Shown: positions 10,764 to 22,974, counted from the first letter of the stretch. The stretch is 64,000 nucleotides of DNA from Liopterus haemorrhoidalis (GCA_963971575.1 OZ020611.1:228214260-228278259), one strand, 5' to 3'. The notes: generated by a model from the letters alone, not told the origin. Numbers and translations are program-made.

Positions 10764-11757
10764 ATTATGCTTTAGCTGGGAGTTAATATAAACAAAAAAC
10801 TAATATAAACAAGCCACCCCAGATAAACAAATTACTAATTTAGAATTGCATATTTCGGCTTCAGCATCTCTGTATAGTTGGATTAAGTCAAAATTATAAC
10901 GTCTATGCTAATCCTCTTAGATGATCTTATTGCGTAGCCCAATGAAAAGAAAATATGGAGCGGTTAATACGGCGGTTTTGATGACCAATCATTATCGGTA
11001 TGTTGTCAATCTGGTCGCCTTATCTTTGTATGATTTTTTTTTTTTACATAAAAAATAAAATATGTATACATAACAAACAAATATACATAAAATATACAAT
11101 ACATAAAATATAAATTACATTCATATTTTTATATTATATTTTTTTATAAAAAACCAAAGAGATTCCTGAATTTTTTGATTGTGAGTAGCCAGTAAGGTCG
11201 AAATGTTATGAGGGAATTGAATGCTCATGTTGAAAAGATCTTGCAGAAAAATTTGTATGAATTTATTTTAAATTATACGCAAAAATGTTTTGTCTACGAG
11301 ACCCAAAACTCATCGTAGTGGAAAAAAAATCTTATCTTTCATTCATCTTAGCAATATTATCTTAATGATTTTTTATCAGAACAATGAACTTCAGCTATCG
11401 ATCATTTGGAACAAAACAACAAAGTTCAATACAAATTTAAAGATAAAAACGTGACAAATAAAGTAACAATAATTGAATCAATATACTTTGATAAAGACAG
11501 GTGTGTCAAGTTAACTTGCGTGAATAATCGTCTAAGTCTCTTTGCGTCATAATCTTATTATCTGTGGTATTCAGGTTTCTTTAGGATCCAGCGATAAAGT
11601 GGGATTTTATACGGAAATACGCAGCGGAAATGAGTAAATTTTTATCGAATTTGCGGATTAATGTTAAAATTTTAAGATAAAAATTCCAATAATCTTACTA
11701 AAATGCTTATTATACGTTAAGCTGCGTTAATAGCTCTTAAGTTAGTCGACTATAAGC
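10764..11757. other. Intronic gap, AT-rich
   Basis: No exon or identified element is seen. About 11030-11150 is low-complexity A/T with repeated ATACATAAAATA-like words. Confidence 0.4.
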
Positions 11758-13560
11758 AATGACTTGTGCACTGTTGATTGTTACTGTTGATTTTCTCCAA
11801 AAATATGTCAAAAAACCTTTGTCCTCCACCCTGTTTCCCAGAGAGGTTAAAAATCTGAGTAAAATCTCAATAATGTACAATGATGGGAACCAGAATAGTT
11901 CAACAGGAATTTTTGATCAAATTACTTTTTCTAAAAATATCCCCAGCAAACATTTTTATACGGGCCAGTACTGGTAAAGCACATACTCCCCGGCATTGAA
12001 AGTAATGGGCCAGTACCCCGGTGTCCCCGGGGCCGTTACTGGCCCATTGATGTATCAGTTGCTGGCCCAGCAACGGTAAAGTGCAAAATAATCGCATTAG
12101 TTGCAAGATTTATTTCTGATGGTTTTAAGTAAAAAGTATGAGTGAAGAAGAGTGCTTATAAAATGCTGGTAAAGTACTTCGTATAGGCGGAATGCGAAAT
12201 ACAAATGTGAAGTACATTATTATTACTGGCGTTGCACTTACTTTTGGTGTCAGTAATTTACCAGCATAAAAGCAGTTTGCCAGCATTCGGCCGTTAGTTG
12301 AATGTTTGCTGGGTCGTTTTTAGGGTATGTATTTAATAAAAAAATATTTAAATTTTGAGTGGTACACCAAATGAAAACTCTTAATGCGTGGATCAACAAA
12401 CAAATTTTTATTTTTGAAAAATCTTTTTTTTTTATTGGATTTTTGCCAAAAATATGTCAAAAAATTTGTGTTCCCCACGCTATCTCCCAAAGGGATTGAT
12501 CTAAATTTCTAAAAAAAAAACATTGAATGAAACCGAAATAGTTCAACTGGAATTTTTGATCAAATACATTTTTCGAAAAATGTAGATTTTTTGTGTCGTT
12601 GATAAAAAAATATATATTTTTTAAATTTATTGTGTGGTAAAGAAAGCTCTGAAGACGTAAATTACGAAACGATAGATAGTTTTTTTAAATTCGTTTCTTT
12701 TAACACGAATTTAGCCAAAAATGTGCAAAAGTTCTTGTCCCGCACCCTTTTACCAAAAAGGGTTAAACTAAAAATCTGAAAAAATTATAGGTAATGTATA
12801 TTGATCTGAGCCGGAAACGTACGAGAGGAATTTTTGATCAGATTGTGTTTTTGAAAAATATGGCACTTTATGTGTTTTTGAAAAAAATTATTATTTTTTA
12901 ATTCTTGGTTAAATTATGGCTAATAATGTTATGGATTTTTTGTATTTATAGCTAAGATAGTGCGTGTATTTTTTTTAAATAAAAAATATTAAAAAAATAA
13001 TATATTTTTTTAATAGTTGCAAACTGAGTTACTCACACCACACCGCACTACACTCTGCACTGTAAAATATTTCTTATTAATCTAATTTGATTACGAAGCA
13101 AATGCAGAAAAAAACGCTGGGATATTTGGCAAATTATTTAAATTTTGTTTAAAAATATTAAATGGAAGCTCTTAGTTCTCAAAAAACGAATAAAAGTGAT
13201 TATCAAAAAAACTGTTGATTTTGATGTGATAAATATACCTAGACATCCTATTATGTTGGCTTCTTACACCTATTAAATACCTGCAAAACCCTGAAATGTG
13301 TGAAAATTCACACTACAAAATGTGTGTATTTTGTGGTATCAAAAGAAAGCCCTTTATTAAAGATTAAGGAACGAAAAATAGTTTTTTCAAATTTATTTCT
13401 TTCAACATAATTTTAGTCAAAAATGTGCTAATTGAGTTTTTGAGAGGTTAAACTAAAAATCTGGAAAAATTATAAGTAAATTACATTGATTTGAGCCGGT
13501 AACGTACGCGAGGAATTTTTGATCAAATTAGATACAAAATTACCTAACGCATCGCGTTGC
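11758..13560 (+). mobile_element. Diverged HINE-1 copies, several interior blocks in a row
   Basis: Four diverged copies of the HINE-1 interior block, each with TTTTTGATCA after (A)CAGGAA-like text, occur near 11790-11935, 12420-12570, 12700-12860 and 13390-13535. The best copy ends at about 13320 with the 3' signature: TACCTGCAAAACCCTGAAA, then hairpin GTGTGAAAATTCACAC. All read in the plus sense. A separate MITE (11942-12313) interrupts the first block. Confidence 0.6.
11942..12313. mobile_element. 372-bp MITE with CCCAGCAAACATT ends
   Basis: Both ends read CCCAGCAAACATT in inverted orientation. The inside is rich in GGCCAGTAC/CCAGCA words. No coding content and no clear target duplication. 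It interrupts a diverged HINE-1 copy. Confidence 0.7.
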
Positions 13561-13596
13561 TAGACAATTTTGTGTTTTACATCGAGTTTTAGCTTA

Positions 13597-14003
13597 CAGT
13601 CTGTTCCAAACGGTTAAGCGGAACTAGATTTTGCAATTTAGTTACTTTCATCGTTTAAATCGTGCTTTTCGGCCGTTTTGTTTAAGCTGTGTAAATCATA
13701 CTTACAATCAACATTTTTTGGTTAAGGTTAATATCATTTTAAAATGTAATTTTCTTTATATTTTGATTTTTTGTGTCATTCTTAATACAAATTTCCCATT
13801 TATTTATTTTTTTGTCATTAAAATATATAAAAAAATAATTTAATTTTGACATAGGTCATTCGTTTCGATGGTTTCATTGTTGTAATTTTAAATTTTGACA
13901 TTCCAACGTAAAAAATGAAATAACCCAAGCAAGGTCCCTTGTCGTGACAACCTAAAAGAACGAAATTCCCATTTAGTTCCGCCTAAGCGTTTGAAACAGA
14001 CTG
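13597..14003. mobile_element. 407-bp mariner-like MITE, copy 1
   Basis: Ends are CAGTCTGTTCCAAACGGTTA and, inverted, CAGTCTGTTTCAAACGCTTA, both flanked by TA. TIR similarity continues for about 30 bases through GCGGAACTA. The inside is not coding. TA duplication and CAGT ends fit a Tc1/mariner-type transposase. Confidence 0.85.
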
Positions 14004-14050
14004 TATATCTAGTTTTAAAATGTTTATGCAACCTGGCATTAGTAATTATA

Positions 14051-14457
14051 CAGTCTGTTTCAAACGGTTAGGCGGAACTAAATTGGAATTTTGTTCTTTT
14101 AGGTTGTCACGAGAAGGGACCTTGCTAGGGTTATTTAATTTTTCACGTTGGAATGTCAAAATTTAAAATTCCAACAATGAAACCATGGAAACGAATGATA
14201 TAAGTCAATGTCAATTATTTTTTTAAAAAATTTTAATGACAAAAATATAAATAATTGGGAAATTTGTAATAAGAATGACACAAAAAATTAACATATAAAG
14301 AAAATGACATTTTAAAATGATGAAAAAAATTACCAAAAAATGTTTATTGTAAGTATGATTTACAAAGCTTAAACAAAACGGCTGAAAAGCACGATTTAAA
14401 CGATGAAAGTAACTAGATTGCAAAATCTAGTTCCGCTTAACCGTTTGGAACAGACTG
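14051..14457. mobile_element. 407-bp mariner-like MITE, copy 2 (inverted)
   Basis: This is the same element as 13597-14003, of exactly the same length, in the opposite orientation, flanked by TA on both sides. Only 47 bases separate the two copies. Together they form a large imperfect hairpin. Confidence 0.85.
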
Positions 14458-14816
14458 TAAAAACACGTAATACATTATTGATGTGGCTTACGGTTTGAAC
14501 AACATACGTGACTAAATACACGGACCAATTAAAATAACTAAAACTGTAAACTTCCCTACTTTGGTTTTCCTGTTTCGATTGCAACAGAATTATAAACAAT
14601 AGATTATACTGCGCATTATTACAACAAATGGATCAAATCTGTGAAACCCGTGAAGGTTCTGTAAGCGATCTGTAACCGTTACGGATATCCATAGGCAATT
14701 GGTTAATTCTGCGCGCACCCGTAATATTTACATGTAACGTTACGGGTCCAGTGGCATAAATAGGGATAAAACGTTCTACTGAATTAGAGCTACATATTTA
14801 AATTTTAACTTAAAAA

Positions 14817-16196
14817 TTGATGTGAAGTGTGTAATTTCACACTGTTCAGGGTTTTTACTTGCCCGACCTTAATATATAAGGGGCAAGTATTGTAATCGCG
14901 AAAATTTTCGATGTCGAGATTTTGACTGATGACCACGTTTCATGGTCCAGGGAATCCAAAAAACCTATTTTCGAAGTGCCGTCCGTATGTGTGTGTGTCT
15001 GTGTGTCTGTGTGTGTGTCTGTATGTATACACGATAACTCAAGAACGGTTCAACTTAGAGAATTCGTATTGGTACTAAAAAATTCTCCTATTAAATGGGA
15101 AGAACCCTATTGTTTTTTATAAAGATCGTTTGAATAGAAATGGGAGTTTACTCGTGTCGATTTAAAGATTTTTGCGAATATTTAGCAACAGAAAAATATT
15201 TCGAAAAAATTTATTGAACAAAAGTTACTATAAATGCAATAACTAATAACTTTTATTTGAGACGTTTTATGATAAAACTCAAAAATTTTGGAAATTTTTT
15301 GTAAAATTATTTAAAATTTTTCCAAGTCTCAATTTTTTCATATTTATATGTAACGTTTCCATGGTCATGATAATTAATTCGTAACAAGTAAAGCAAGCCT
15401 TGGACAAAAATTTGTATAGAACATAATTTGATGTATTTTTGAAGATTTATCTAAATATTTAAAAAAAAAAAAAAATTAAATTAATTTTATTTTATTTTTT
15501 TTATTATTTTTTTTTTTTTGGAGGGCAAGTCTAGCGGAGGTTTCCCTTCGCCACTGGTTTAGGTATGTAATAAGTGTAAGAAGCCAACATAATACTGGAT
15601 GTCTAGGTATATTTACCACATCGAAATCAACAGTTTTTTTTATAATCACTTTTATTCGTTATTTGAGAACTAAGGGCTTTATTTAATTTTTTTAAACAAA
15701 ATTTAAATAATTTGCCTAATATCCCAGCGTTTTTTCTGCATTTGCTTCGTATACAAGTCTTCATTAGATTAATAAGAAATATTTTACAGTGTAGAGTGTA
15801 GTGTGGTGTGGTGTGAGTAACTCAGTTTGCAACTATTAAAAAAAGTTTTTGACACATTTTGGGCAAAAATCCAATAAAAAAAATTGATTTTTCAAAAATA
15901 AATATTTGTTTGTTGATCCTCGCATTAAGAGGTTTCATTTAGTTTGCCACTAAAAATTTAAAAAATATATATATTTATTTTTTATTAAATATATATTTGT
16001 TTATATTTATCCCGCGCTGTATTTTTTTGAACTCTACAGTTTTCCTATATGTGGGTTAAAAAGTTGTACAAGTATGCCAAATTTCAACTTTCTATGTTCA
16101 GCCGTTTGGCTCCAATTTCTACCGTACAGACATACAGACAGACATGAGTGACGTTATAAGGGTTTTTTGGTGGTCATACCTACAAAACCCTAATTA
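14817..16196 (-). mobile_element. HINE-1 copy interrupted by HINE-3
   Basis: Read on the minus strand, the right part (about 15557-16196) has the 5' subterminal repeat TAGGGTTTTGTAGGTATGACC-like end, a short CAGA microsatellite and the conserved interior. The 3' hairpin with the ACATCAA tail lies at 14817-14850. Between them is the insertion 14862-15556. The interior at 15570-15840 is an inverted match to 13010-13290. Confidence 0.65.
14862..15556 (+). mobile_element. HINE-3, a third Helentron-like family
   Basis: The 5' part has CTTGCCC (inverted repeat partner GGGCAAG near 15522-15530), then TATATAAGGGGCAAGTATTG, then a GTGT/GTCT microsatellite (about 14987-15030). The 3' part has GGGCAAG followed by hairpin GCGGAGG-TTTC-CCTTCGC (one G-T pair) and a short tail. 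The middle shares ATGGGAGTTTACTCGTGTCG with HINE-2. It sits between two T in an older HINE-1 copy. Confidence 0.6.
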
Positions 16197-16518
16197 ATGA
16201 TTTTTGTGTATGTATGTATGTTTTTATGTGTATGCTTTAAGGTACGAAAATATATTATTTATGTAATAAGAAGAACTCATTCGTATGTATTTTTATTATT
16301 TCTTCATTGGTGTCCTAAACACGTACTTATATTGATTAATAGTTAATCAAACTCCAAAACACCCAAAATTATTATTCGAACAATCGGTCATTGAGACTTC
16401 TTACTTTTAAATTTCATCTTTTTTTAAGCTTTTTAAATCAAGGGGAATCCCAAGAAATATTTCGCGTAGGGACCCAAGAGTTCTAGTTATGACACTGTAC
16501 GAGTCCACGTTAAAAAAA

Positions 16519-17353
16519 TTGATGTGAAGTGTGAATATTCACACATTTCAGGGTTTCGCAGGTATATAATAAGTGAAGGCGGTATGCTGAGTGTGTAGGA
16601 CAAATTTTACTTTGTAGTAATCACGGGCAAAATGAACGATATTTTTAAAATAATTTATCGTCTGTTAATCATATAATAAGACTGGTTATTAAATTTACGC
16701 TCATAAAAATTAAATACAACATTTGTCAAAATATAACTAGAATTTTGACAAAATAATTTCAACATAATAAAAATGCAAAAAAAAACAGAAAAAATAAAAT
16801 TCACTCCGTACTCGAACTCGAAACCCTTCGTTTTCCAGCCAGTTTAAGAGTGCTATAACGCATGTAGCCATCGCACGCCATGCATGTGAGTGTCTTACAT
16901 TGGTATAACTTTTGTACTTTGTGAACCAAAAACCACAAAAAATGCGTTATTTTCCAAAAACATAATCTGATCAAAAATTCCTGTGGTACTATTTCGGTTC
17001 ACACCAATATACATTACTTAGAATTTTTTTAGATTTTTAGTTTAAAGTTGGGCTACAGGGTGTGGGACAAAATTTTTTTTGCACATTTTTGGCAAAAATC
17101 GCATCAAAATAATTTATTTTGCAAAAATAAAAATTTGATCGTTAATCCACGTACTAAGGGCTTTCATTTGATACCCTACTCAGAATTTTAAAAAAATATT
17201 TTTGTTTTCGATGAGCACATATTTGTTTATATTTTTAGGGGGGTATGTTTTTTAGATGTTTTAGTATTTTTCCTATGTGCGGGTCAAAGAGTTGTATAAG
17301 CATGCCAATTTTCAACTCTCTAGGTTTAGCCGTTTGGCTACAATTTTTACCGA

Positions 17354-17403
<50 letters not shown>

Positions 17404-17455
17404 GACAAAATGACGGTATAAGGGTTTTTTGGTCATACCTACAAAACCCTAAAAA
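16519..17455 (-). mobile_element. HINE-1 full copy A
   Basis: On the minus strand it begins TTTTTAGGGTTTTGTAGGTA, has a perfect GTCT run (about 17356-17402), a conserved block with CCAAACGGCTAAACC, a tRNA-like module near 16795-16880, then ATACCTGCGAAACCCTGAAA, hairpin GTGTGAATATTCACAC and tail TTCACATCAA. The two subterminal repeats are complementary (AGGGTTTTGTAGGTAT against ATACCTGCGAAACCCT). These are the marks of non-autonomous Helentron relatives. It has no reading frame of its own. Confidence 0.8.
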
Positions 17456-17760
17456 TGCTTAAAATATGTTCCAACGCTTCAAAACGCTGTAAGAGATAAA
17501 ATTATCCTTATAAAACTATTTTATCTTCATCTATAAACTATTTTATAACGCCCACCCGGTGTATTGAAGCCCTACTTCTCTTTAACAAGCCGCCAAATTT
17601 GTTATCAACACAGTTACGTCATTTCCAGAGTCAGCAATTTGATTATAGCAGACAAAACATATTAGCTTATATTTATGCTCTTCTAGCCGTCATATCGAAG
17701 TTAGACTAAACACAAATTAATAATTATAAATAAAACTCCATATTTAGCATGTTTACCAAC

Positions 17761-17912
17761 CTGTCAGCAAGCCATCCAGACATCGAGGCTCCAATCATAC
17801 CACCAACGCAGAAAATTGCGACAGCGACGGACCAAATGAAGGTTACATGATTTTCAGACGGGTATTCTCCTGTTCTGTTTGCGTATACTTGTTTGATCCA
17901 TTCTTCTATCAT
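17761..17912 (-). CDS. Glut1: Glucose transporter exon 3 (extracellular loop and TM2)
   Basis: The exon starts with ATG ATA GAA after TTTGCAG and ends GCT GAC AG before GTTGGT, 50 codons plus two bases. It encodes MIEEWIKQVYANRTGEYPSE (extracellular loop with NRT, an N-glycosylation sequon as in GLUT1) and TM2 with VAIFCVGGMIGASMSGWLAD. Exon 2 ends in phase 0, so the join reads NAPQK-MIEEW. The donor is GTTGGT rather than GTAAGT; a more usual-looking GTAAAC four bases downstream would put exon 4 out of frame, so the weaker site must be used. The intron to exon 4 is about 10.4 kb. Confidence 0.93.
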
Positions 17913-17975
17913 CTGCAAACAAATATTTCAAATAAGAATAGGCAAATAATCATAGATGAGAGACTAACTAACTAA

Positions 17976-18576
17976 TACCCTTTTCACACTAGATCTTTAA
18001 GATCGGATGTTAAAGTGAATGTATCTTTAAACGCTAATGTGAAACCGTATGGCCTCGTCTAAATACAAGCGATGTTTAAGACAGAGATTTGCGTCTTAAA
18101 CTTCGTCCGCATTGCCAACTTAATTTCTATTATAAAAAAATACTTCTTGAATTTGTGCTGTCAACATTTTATATTATCATAAACAAGAATACTGTATTAC
18201 ATCGACGTTATAAGAAGTTTATACTTATTGTTATAATAAAATTATTTATTTTATCAATGTGTTTAATAAAATAGAGAGCTACAATAATTGAGATAAAATG
18301 TATCGACTTACATGTTAATACAGGTGTAATATATTCTTTATTGTAGTGTCTTTATTGTAGAATGAAATGAAATATCCATATTTGTTTATAATAATTCAAA
18401 ATGTGCGTCTGCGCAGACAGTTCAAAACTGGTAATTTCATGACGGTAACTTAAGGACAAATTACTGTAGCTGATGACAGCACCAGAAATTTAAACATCAA
18501 GTGTGAAAGCATACCGATCTTAAACATAGGTGAACTTTAAGTTCACTTGTCTTAAAGATCTAGTGTGAAAAGGGTA
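17976..18576. mobile_element. 601-bp TIR element with TAA target duplication
   Basis: Ends are perfect inverted copies of TACCCTTTTCACACTAGATC continuing to TTTAAGA (27 bases). Both sides are flanked by TAA. TIR type and 3-bp TWA duplication suggest PIF/Harbinger. No transposase inside. Confidence 0.85.
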
Positions 18577-19264
18577 TAAGTTAGATTTTAGATGTCTCGT
18601 GCATTTTAAGAAAAATGAAAAGCATACGAAAAGAAATTAAAACAATGATTATAACAATGAATTTAAATTTTGAGAATATTTTGGAAAATTTGCCCATAAA
18701 ATGCTAGCAAAATATCCTTTTCATTTGATTTGTTTTAAAATGTATAATCAATTGTTCAACAAATGTAGAACAAATCCCCATTTCTGGATGAGTTTGAAAT
18801 TCATTTTGATAAATGAATCGGGCCTCGCATACTAAAGACCCATTTAGATATCCAAATTAAGAAAAATCTGTTTTTTAAATACTTTTAATATTTTTAAAGA
18901 ACACAAGAGCATTCAGATATATCCGAGTTACCACTTAAAATATTGGAAATTAAACAGAAATTAATATGTACAACCTCATTTTCTGCGCAAGATTATTCAA
19001 ATCGTGGTTTTATAAAATAGTTCACACTCTCCATCGTCATTGTGTACGTCTATTTGTATTGTAGAAATCTATTTGAAAGCTGACTTATACACTCTAAAAA
19101 AAGTGTTGACTTCATGGTACACTAAAAATTGAATTTTTCATGTACCATTAAGTCCCTTATTTTTCATTTTAATTATTTACACTTCTTTTCTGGTTAAATT
19201 TAGTGTTAATTTTTACACTTAATAGTGTTAAAGTATTGTTCATTTTAACACTGAAAAAGTAATA

Positions 19265-19841
19265 CAGACGATTCCGCTTAATCGGGCCACCGCTTAATTG
19301 GGGCAGCCGCTTATTTGGGACAAATCTCAAAGAACAGAAACCAAACCAAGGAACCAACAGTAAATTTACATGTTTAATTGGGACAACATTCCGCTTAATT
19401 GGGACAGTTAAGATCACAGTACATATTATGTTACACATATTCTCAAGAAAATGTACAAAGAATTTAATATTGCACCGTCATTTTATGCAGGAAGGAAATG
19501 AAGGGAGCCCTACATCCGCACTGAATACCTGTGCTGATTTTGTAGAAGTGAAATGTTACAAAAACAAAAGACAAACTACACTTGACGCATTTTTGCATTG
19601 AATTAAATTGTATGTACCTATTTATTATTTTATTTTGGAATTTATTATTATTTTTTCTTAAAAGTTTATATTTTTTGGTTATATGTAATTTATAGTTTTG
19701 TCCAAGAGTTTATAAAATAAAATTATTGAAAGAAAAATATGCATAGTTTAATTTTATGTGAAATTCGCTTAATTGGGGCAGCCGCTTAATTGGGCCAAAA
19801 TGCCTAAGTCCCGATGTGTCCCAATTAAGCGGAATCGGTTG
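19265..19841 (+). mobile_element. Tigger/pogo-like element, 577 bp
   Basis: Ends are CAGACGATTCCGCTTAAT and, inverted, CAACCGATTCCGCTTAAT, flanked by TA. The subterminal text repeats CCGCTTAATTGGG(A/G)CA several times on both sides. It carries the last codons of a pogo-type transposase. Confidence 0.85.
19485..19601 (+). pseudogene. Tigger/pogo transposase C-terminal end
   Basis: A clean 38-codon frame ends MQEGNEGSPTSALNTCADFV, then KNKRQTTLDAFLH and a stop. (R/K)QTTLD.F(L/F) is a common last motif of Tigger and jerky-like transposases. The DNA-binding and DDE parts are absent, removed by internal deletion within the TIRs. The in-frame Met at 19485 is not claimed as a real start; the reading frame simply opens there. 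Confidence 0.65.
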
Positions 19842-21169
19842 TATTTCATAAAAATAACATTATCTGAATAAATGAAGATTTACCCGATAATTTGTTTAAA
19901 AATAGTGAAATTGTTACTTTTTTTTTATTTTCATTTTTTATGTATTGACAGTTAGAAAAAGTTTTGGTTATTGTAAAACTGAACTTTTATTAATTTTATA
20001 AATTTTTTGCTGACTGTTACTGAGTTACTGAGAACAGACTGCTCTCTTTTTTCCAAGTTTTTTCAATAAAAATGCTTAAAAGCCATAAAAAACAGTTTAA
20101 TTCAATGCAAAGAAAAAAAATGGTGGACTTTCCAAAATCAGCTAAAATTCTTTGTCCAGCTGCAAAACCAGTTAAGGTTATTTAATTTTAATTAATATAA
20201 ATTGTATTTCTTAAATCATATGTAACAAAAAAAATAAATAAACAGATTTTGTTTTACTAAAACAATGATTTTTTTCTGCTAGTTGGTCACAACTACAGAG
20301 AGACAATTATCATTACTGATGTTATTACTGATAACATCATAAAGCTGAGGTGCCATCTAGTTTTATTTTAAACACAGCCAGTGGTTTTTATAATACTTCT
20401 AGCTTTTTGTTCTGTCTTTTGTTGTTTTTAGTATATTTGAAATGAAATTCTGACGTATGGAGTTAATATAGCTGTAGGAGATAGCTACTTTTGATTGCGT
20501 GGGTGTCTTTAGAGCACATGAAAGGAAAATTAAACTGATTTTCCTGGATAAATTGAGTTTCATCCAAGATGGGTTGTGGAAAATGAGGTTAAGTTGGTTT
20601 TCTAAATTTGGAATCTGTCGATAAACTGACTATATTAAATCTTATAACAAAAAAGTTTCTTAAACAAAACCCTTATTAATACGGTATAATTGTTATATTT
20701 TGTCATTTATTTATTACAAAAAACGAGGTAATAGAAGTCAACAAAAAAAAGTTCTTCAGTCTTAATGATTGCTCGTTCAATTTTCACGATGATTAGCGCT
20801 TCAAGTTCATTATAAATTTAAGTTATTGGAGTTCATGAAGTGTTGAAAGACAGATTTACTAAGACAAATGAAACCAATTAGCAAATATTAGGTATTTAAC
20901 GTAGCATGAAGGGATGTGATGGCGTCTTAATAAAAATACATTATTTCACAATTACAATATTAAAGAAAAACAAATTCTTGGTTCTTCTACTCAGAATTGA
21001 GCGTGCTAATTTCCCCGTAATACACCTGTGTACTGCGTGTTACGTGTATCACAAAAATGTATGAGATCTATAGTTTAAGTTAGTTCTAAACCACTTCTAT
21101 TTGTTTTTGGGGAAGTTCTCATGGGCAAATATCCCGGTAGCAAGCCCTATGCTTTACAAGGAAGAACGA
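19842..21169. other. Intronic gap
   Basis: I see no exon or classified element. A small hairpin GATGTTATTACTGATAACATC lies at 20318-20338. Confidence 0.4.
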
Positions 21170-21275
21170 TTGAGTAACTATTTTAAAATATTTGCCGAGA
21201 CCGGGATTTAAACGTGGTACCTTATATACAGCTAGCCACACACTAACGAACTACGCTATGGTCGTTCCCAAAATG
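21170..21275 (-). mobile_element. tRNA-derived SINE head
   Basis: On the minus strand, GACCATAGCGTAGTTCGTTA (A-box-like, around 21248-21266) is followed at tRNA-like spacing by GGTACCACGTTTAAATCCCG (B-box-like GTTTAAATCCC at 21203-21213). The promoter boxes are those of RNA polymerase III genes. The arms do not all pair well, so it is a SINE or tRNA relic rather than a working tRNA gene. Confidence 0.55.
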
Positions 21276-21893
21276 CTCGGTAACTTTTATTAATTTTACT
21301 TAATCTCTCTCGATTTCAGCAGTTATATCATTGTCAAGGGATTATCACAAACTAAATTTAAGGTTCATTTAGACATCAAAATTAAGGCAAATCTATTATT
21401 ATTATTATTATTTTTTTAAATCATTTTTACATTAATTAAAACACACAACAGCGTTCAGATGTATTCGATTTACCAGTTAAGTCAGTGTAAATTAATCAGA
21501 AATTAATATCAATCATATATTGGCGATCGATATTTTGGAAAGTAGGTAGTACACCGTCGTCGTTGTCTATATCTACATGTATTATTTAAGATTATAGCCA
21601 AAATTATAAAAGGAGCAATTTCGTGCCTATATTTCTCCATAAAACTGTCAAAATTAACGTTTTCTGCCAGGTTTATGATTGGTCTATTTAGTAATTCTTA
21701 TTTGATCATAGAAATTCTAGAAGAACAATTGAAGCGCGAAATTTTTATGTATTCTGTTCACTTTTCTCAAAATGCTCTTGAAATACGAGAAAAAATAATA
21801 CTCATTGATAAATCGTAATAAATTAATTAATCACACATAATTTTTTTGCGCTTTGATTGTTCTTCCAGAATTTCGACGATCATCTTGTAATGA

Positions 21894-22419
21894 TGGCCCG
21901 GTTACACGATGCCAGTAACTTGTGCAAGTACTGGCGAAAGTACTTGTGCCAGTACTTGCACAAGTCGTTTTGTCGTTTACACGTATTCCAGTATCTTATT
22001 TAAGTAACCTTGCAAAGAACCCGAAACACACTGCAAAATGTAGATGCTTCCAATTATTTTTTATGCGTAAAACCGTCTTTTTAACGCGCCAATTTTCGAT
22101 GTTTAACCTAATTATATGTATTTTATGCGTACGTCTTTCTAAACAAAAATGAATCGGCGCCAAAAACTACATTTATTAAAAAAAGGTGTGAAAAAATTTG
22201 TTTTTGTAACCGCGAAAATACATCAGCTGTTCATGGCGGCCATTTTTAAGTCACTGGCAAGCTACTTGTGCCAGTAAATAGGAACGGCTTCTATTCACTT
22301 GACTTGCATGAGATACTTGTGCCAGTACTGGCACCAGTACTGCATGTACGTTTACACGATGCCAGTGACTGGTGCAAATACTTACTGGTGCAAGTTAGTT
22401 GCATCGTGTAACTGAGCCA
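21894..22419. mobile_element. 526-bp MITE with GTTACACGATGC ends
   Basis: The left end reads GGCCCGGTTACACGATGC and the inverted right end GGCTCAGTTACACGATGC. Subterminal regions repeat GTACTTG/CAAGTAC and TGCCAGTACT many times in both orientations. It lies only 130 bp downstream of transporter exon 2. Superfamily uncertain. Confidence 0.75.
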
Positions 22420-22548
22420 TAAGGCATATTTTAATGTGTTCCGGAACTGGTTCAATCCTTTTCTAATGGAACTTACTCTTAATTCGATATGTACAGATTC
22501 CAGTATTTTCTCAAGACTCATGTAAATAATAAAATAAGATTGTCTTAC

Positions 22549-22647
22549 CTTTTGTGGAGCATTGACAACACCAGTATTGTACCCATGCTGGAAGGCCGAG
22601 CCCAGCGCTGCGGCCGAAATTGCAAATGCGAGTTTTGCATTGAACCC
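22549..22647 (-). CDS. Glut1: Glucose transporter exon 2 (TM1)
   Basis: The exon starts GGG TTC AAT after a pyrimidine-rich TTTCTTTCCAG and ends CAA AAG before GTAAGA, exactly 33 codons in phase 0 at both ends. It encodes TM1: NAKLAFAISAAALGSAFQHG and YNTGVVNAPQK. GxxxGSxFQ(F/H)GYNTGVxNAPQ is the TM1 signature of class I GLUT proteins. There is no Met early in the exon, so translation must start in an upstream exon; candidates are 37361 and 23265, both in matching phase. The first intron is 14.7 kb if the distal exon is used. Confidence 0.94.
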
Positions 22648-22974
22648 CTGGAAAGAAAAGGCAGATTTAATAAATATGCTCAACAGAAAATGATTGAAAA
22701 AAATAGACAGCGTTAAAAAAGGTAAATAATTATCCTATTCATCAAAAAAGCACATATTTTCGATGATATTTTTTTTAAAGAACTCAAACAGTCGGTAACA
22801 GACATATTATTTTCAAAAGAAATTTTATTTTAACAGGGTGAAAAATGAAAAAAAGTATTACAAACCCTATAAAGTGTGAAAATTGATACTTTTCAATTAA
22901 TTATTTAAACAACAGAAATTATTATTTAAACTGCAGTTAGTTTAAATTTATTATGAAATATCACGCGACCTGAT

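Noticed and set aside
13631..14423. Two similar frames MQ(F/S)SYFHRLNRAF
   Set aside because: They are the same stretch of the two 407-bp MITE copies; the frame has no start context or motif and is lost in the third copy.
17356..17402. CRISPR-like direct repeats
   Set aside because: The CAGA runs have no spacers; they are a microsatellite in a eukaryotic element.
18089..18274. 61-codon plus-strand frame
   Set aside because: Lies wholly inside the TAA-flanked MITE 17976-18576 and has no motif.
21170..21275. Functional tRNA gene
   Set aside because: A and B boxes are visible but the arms do not pair, so it was called as a SINE relic.
22489..22716. Plus-strand frame over exon 2
   Set aside because: Antisense shadow of transporter exon 2.
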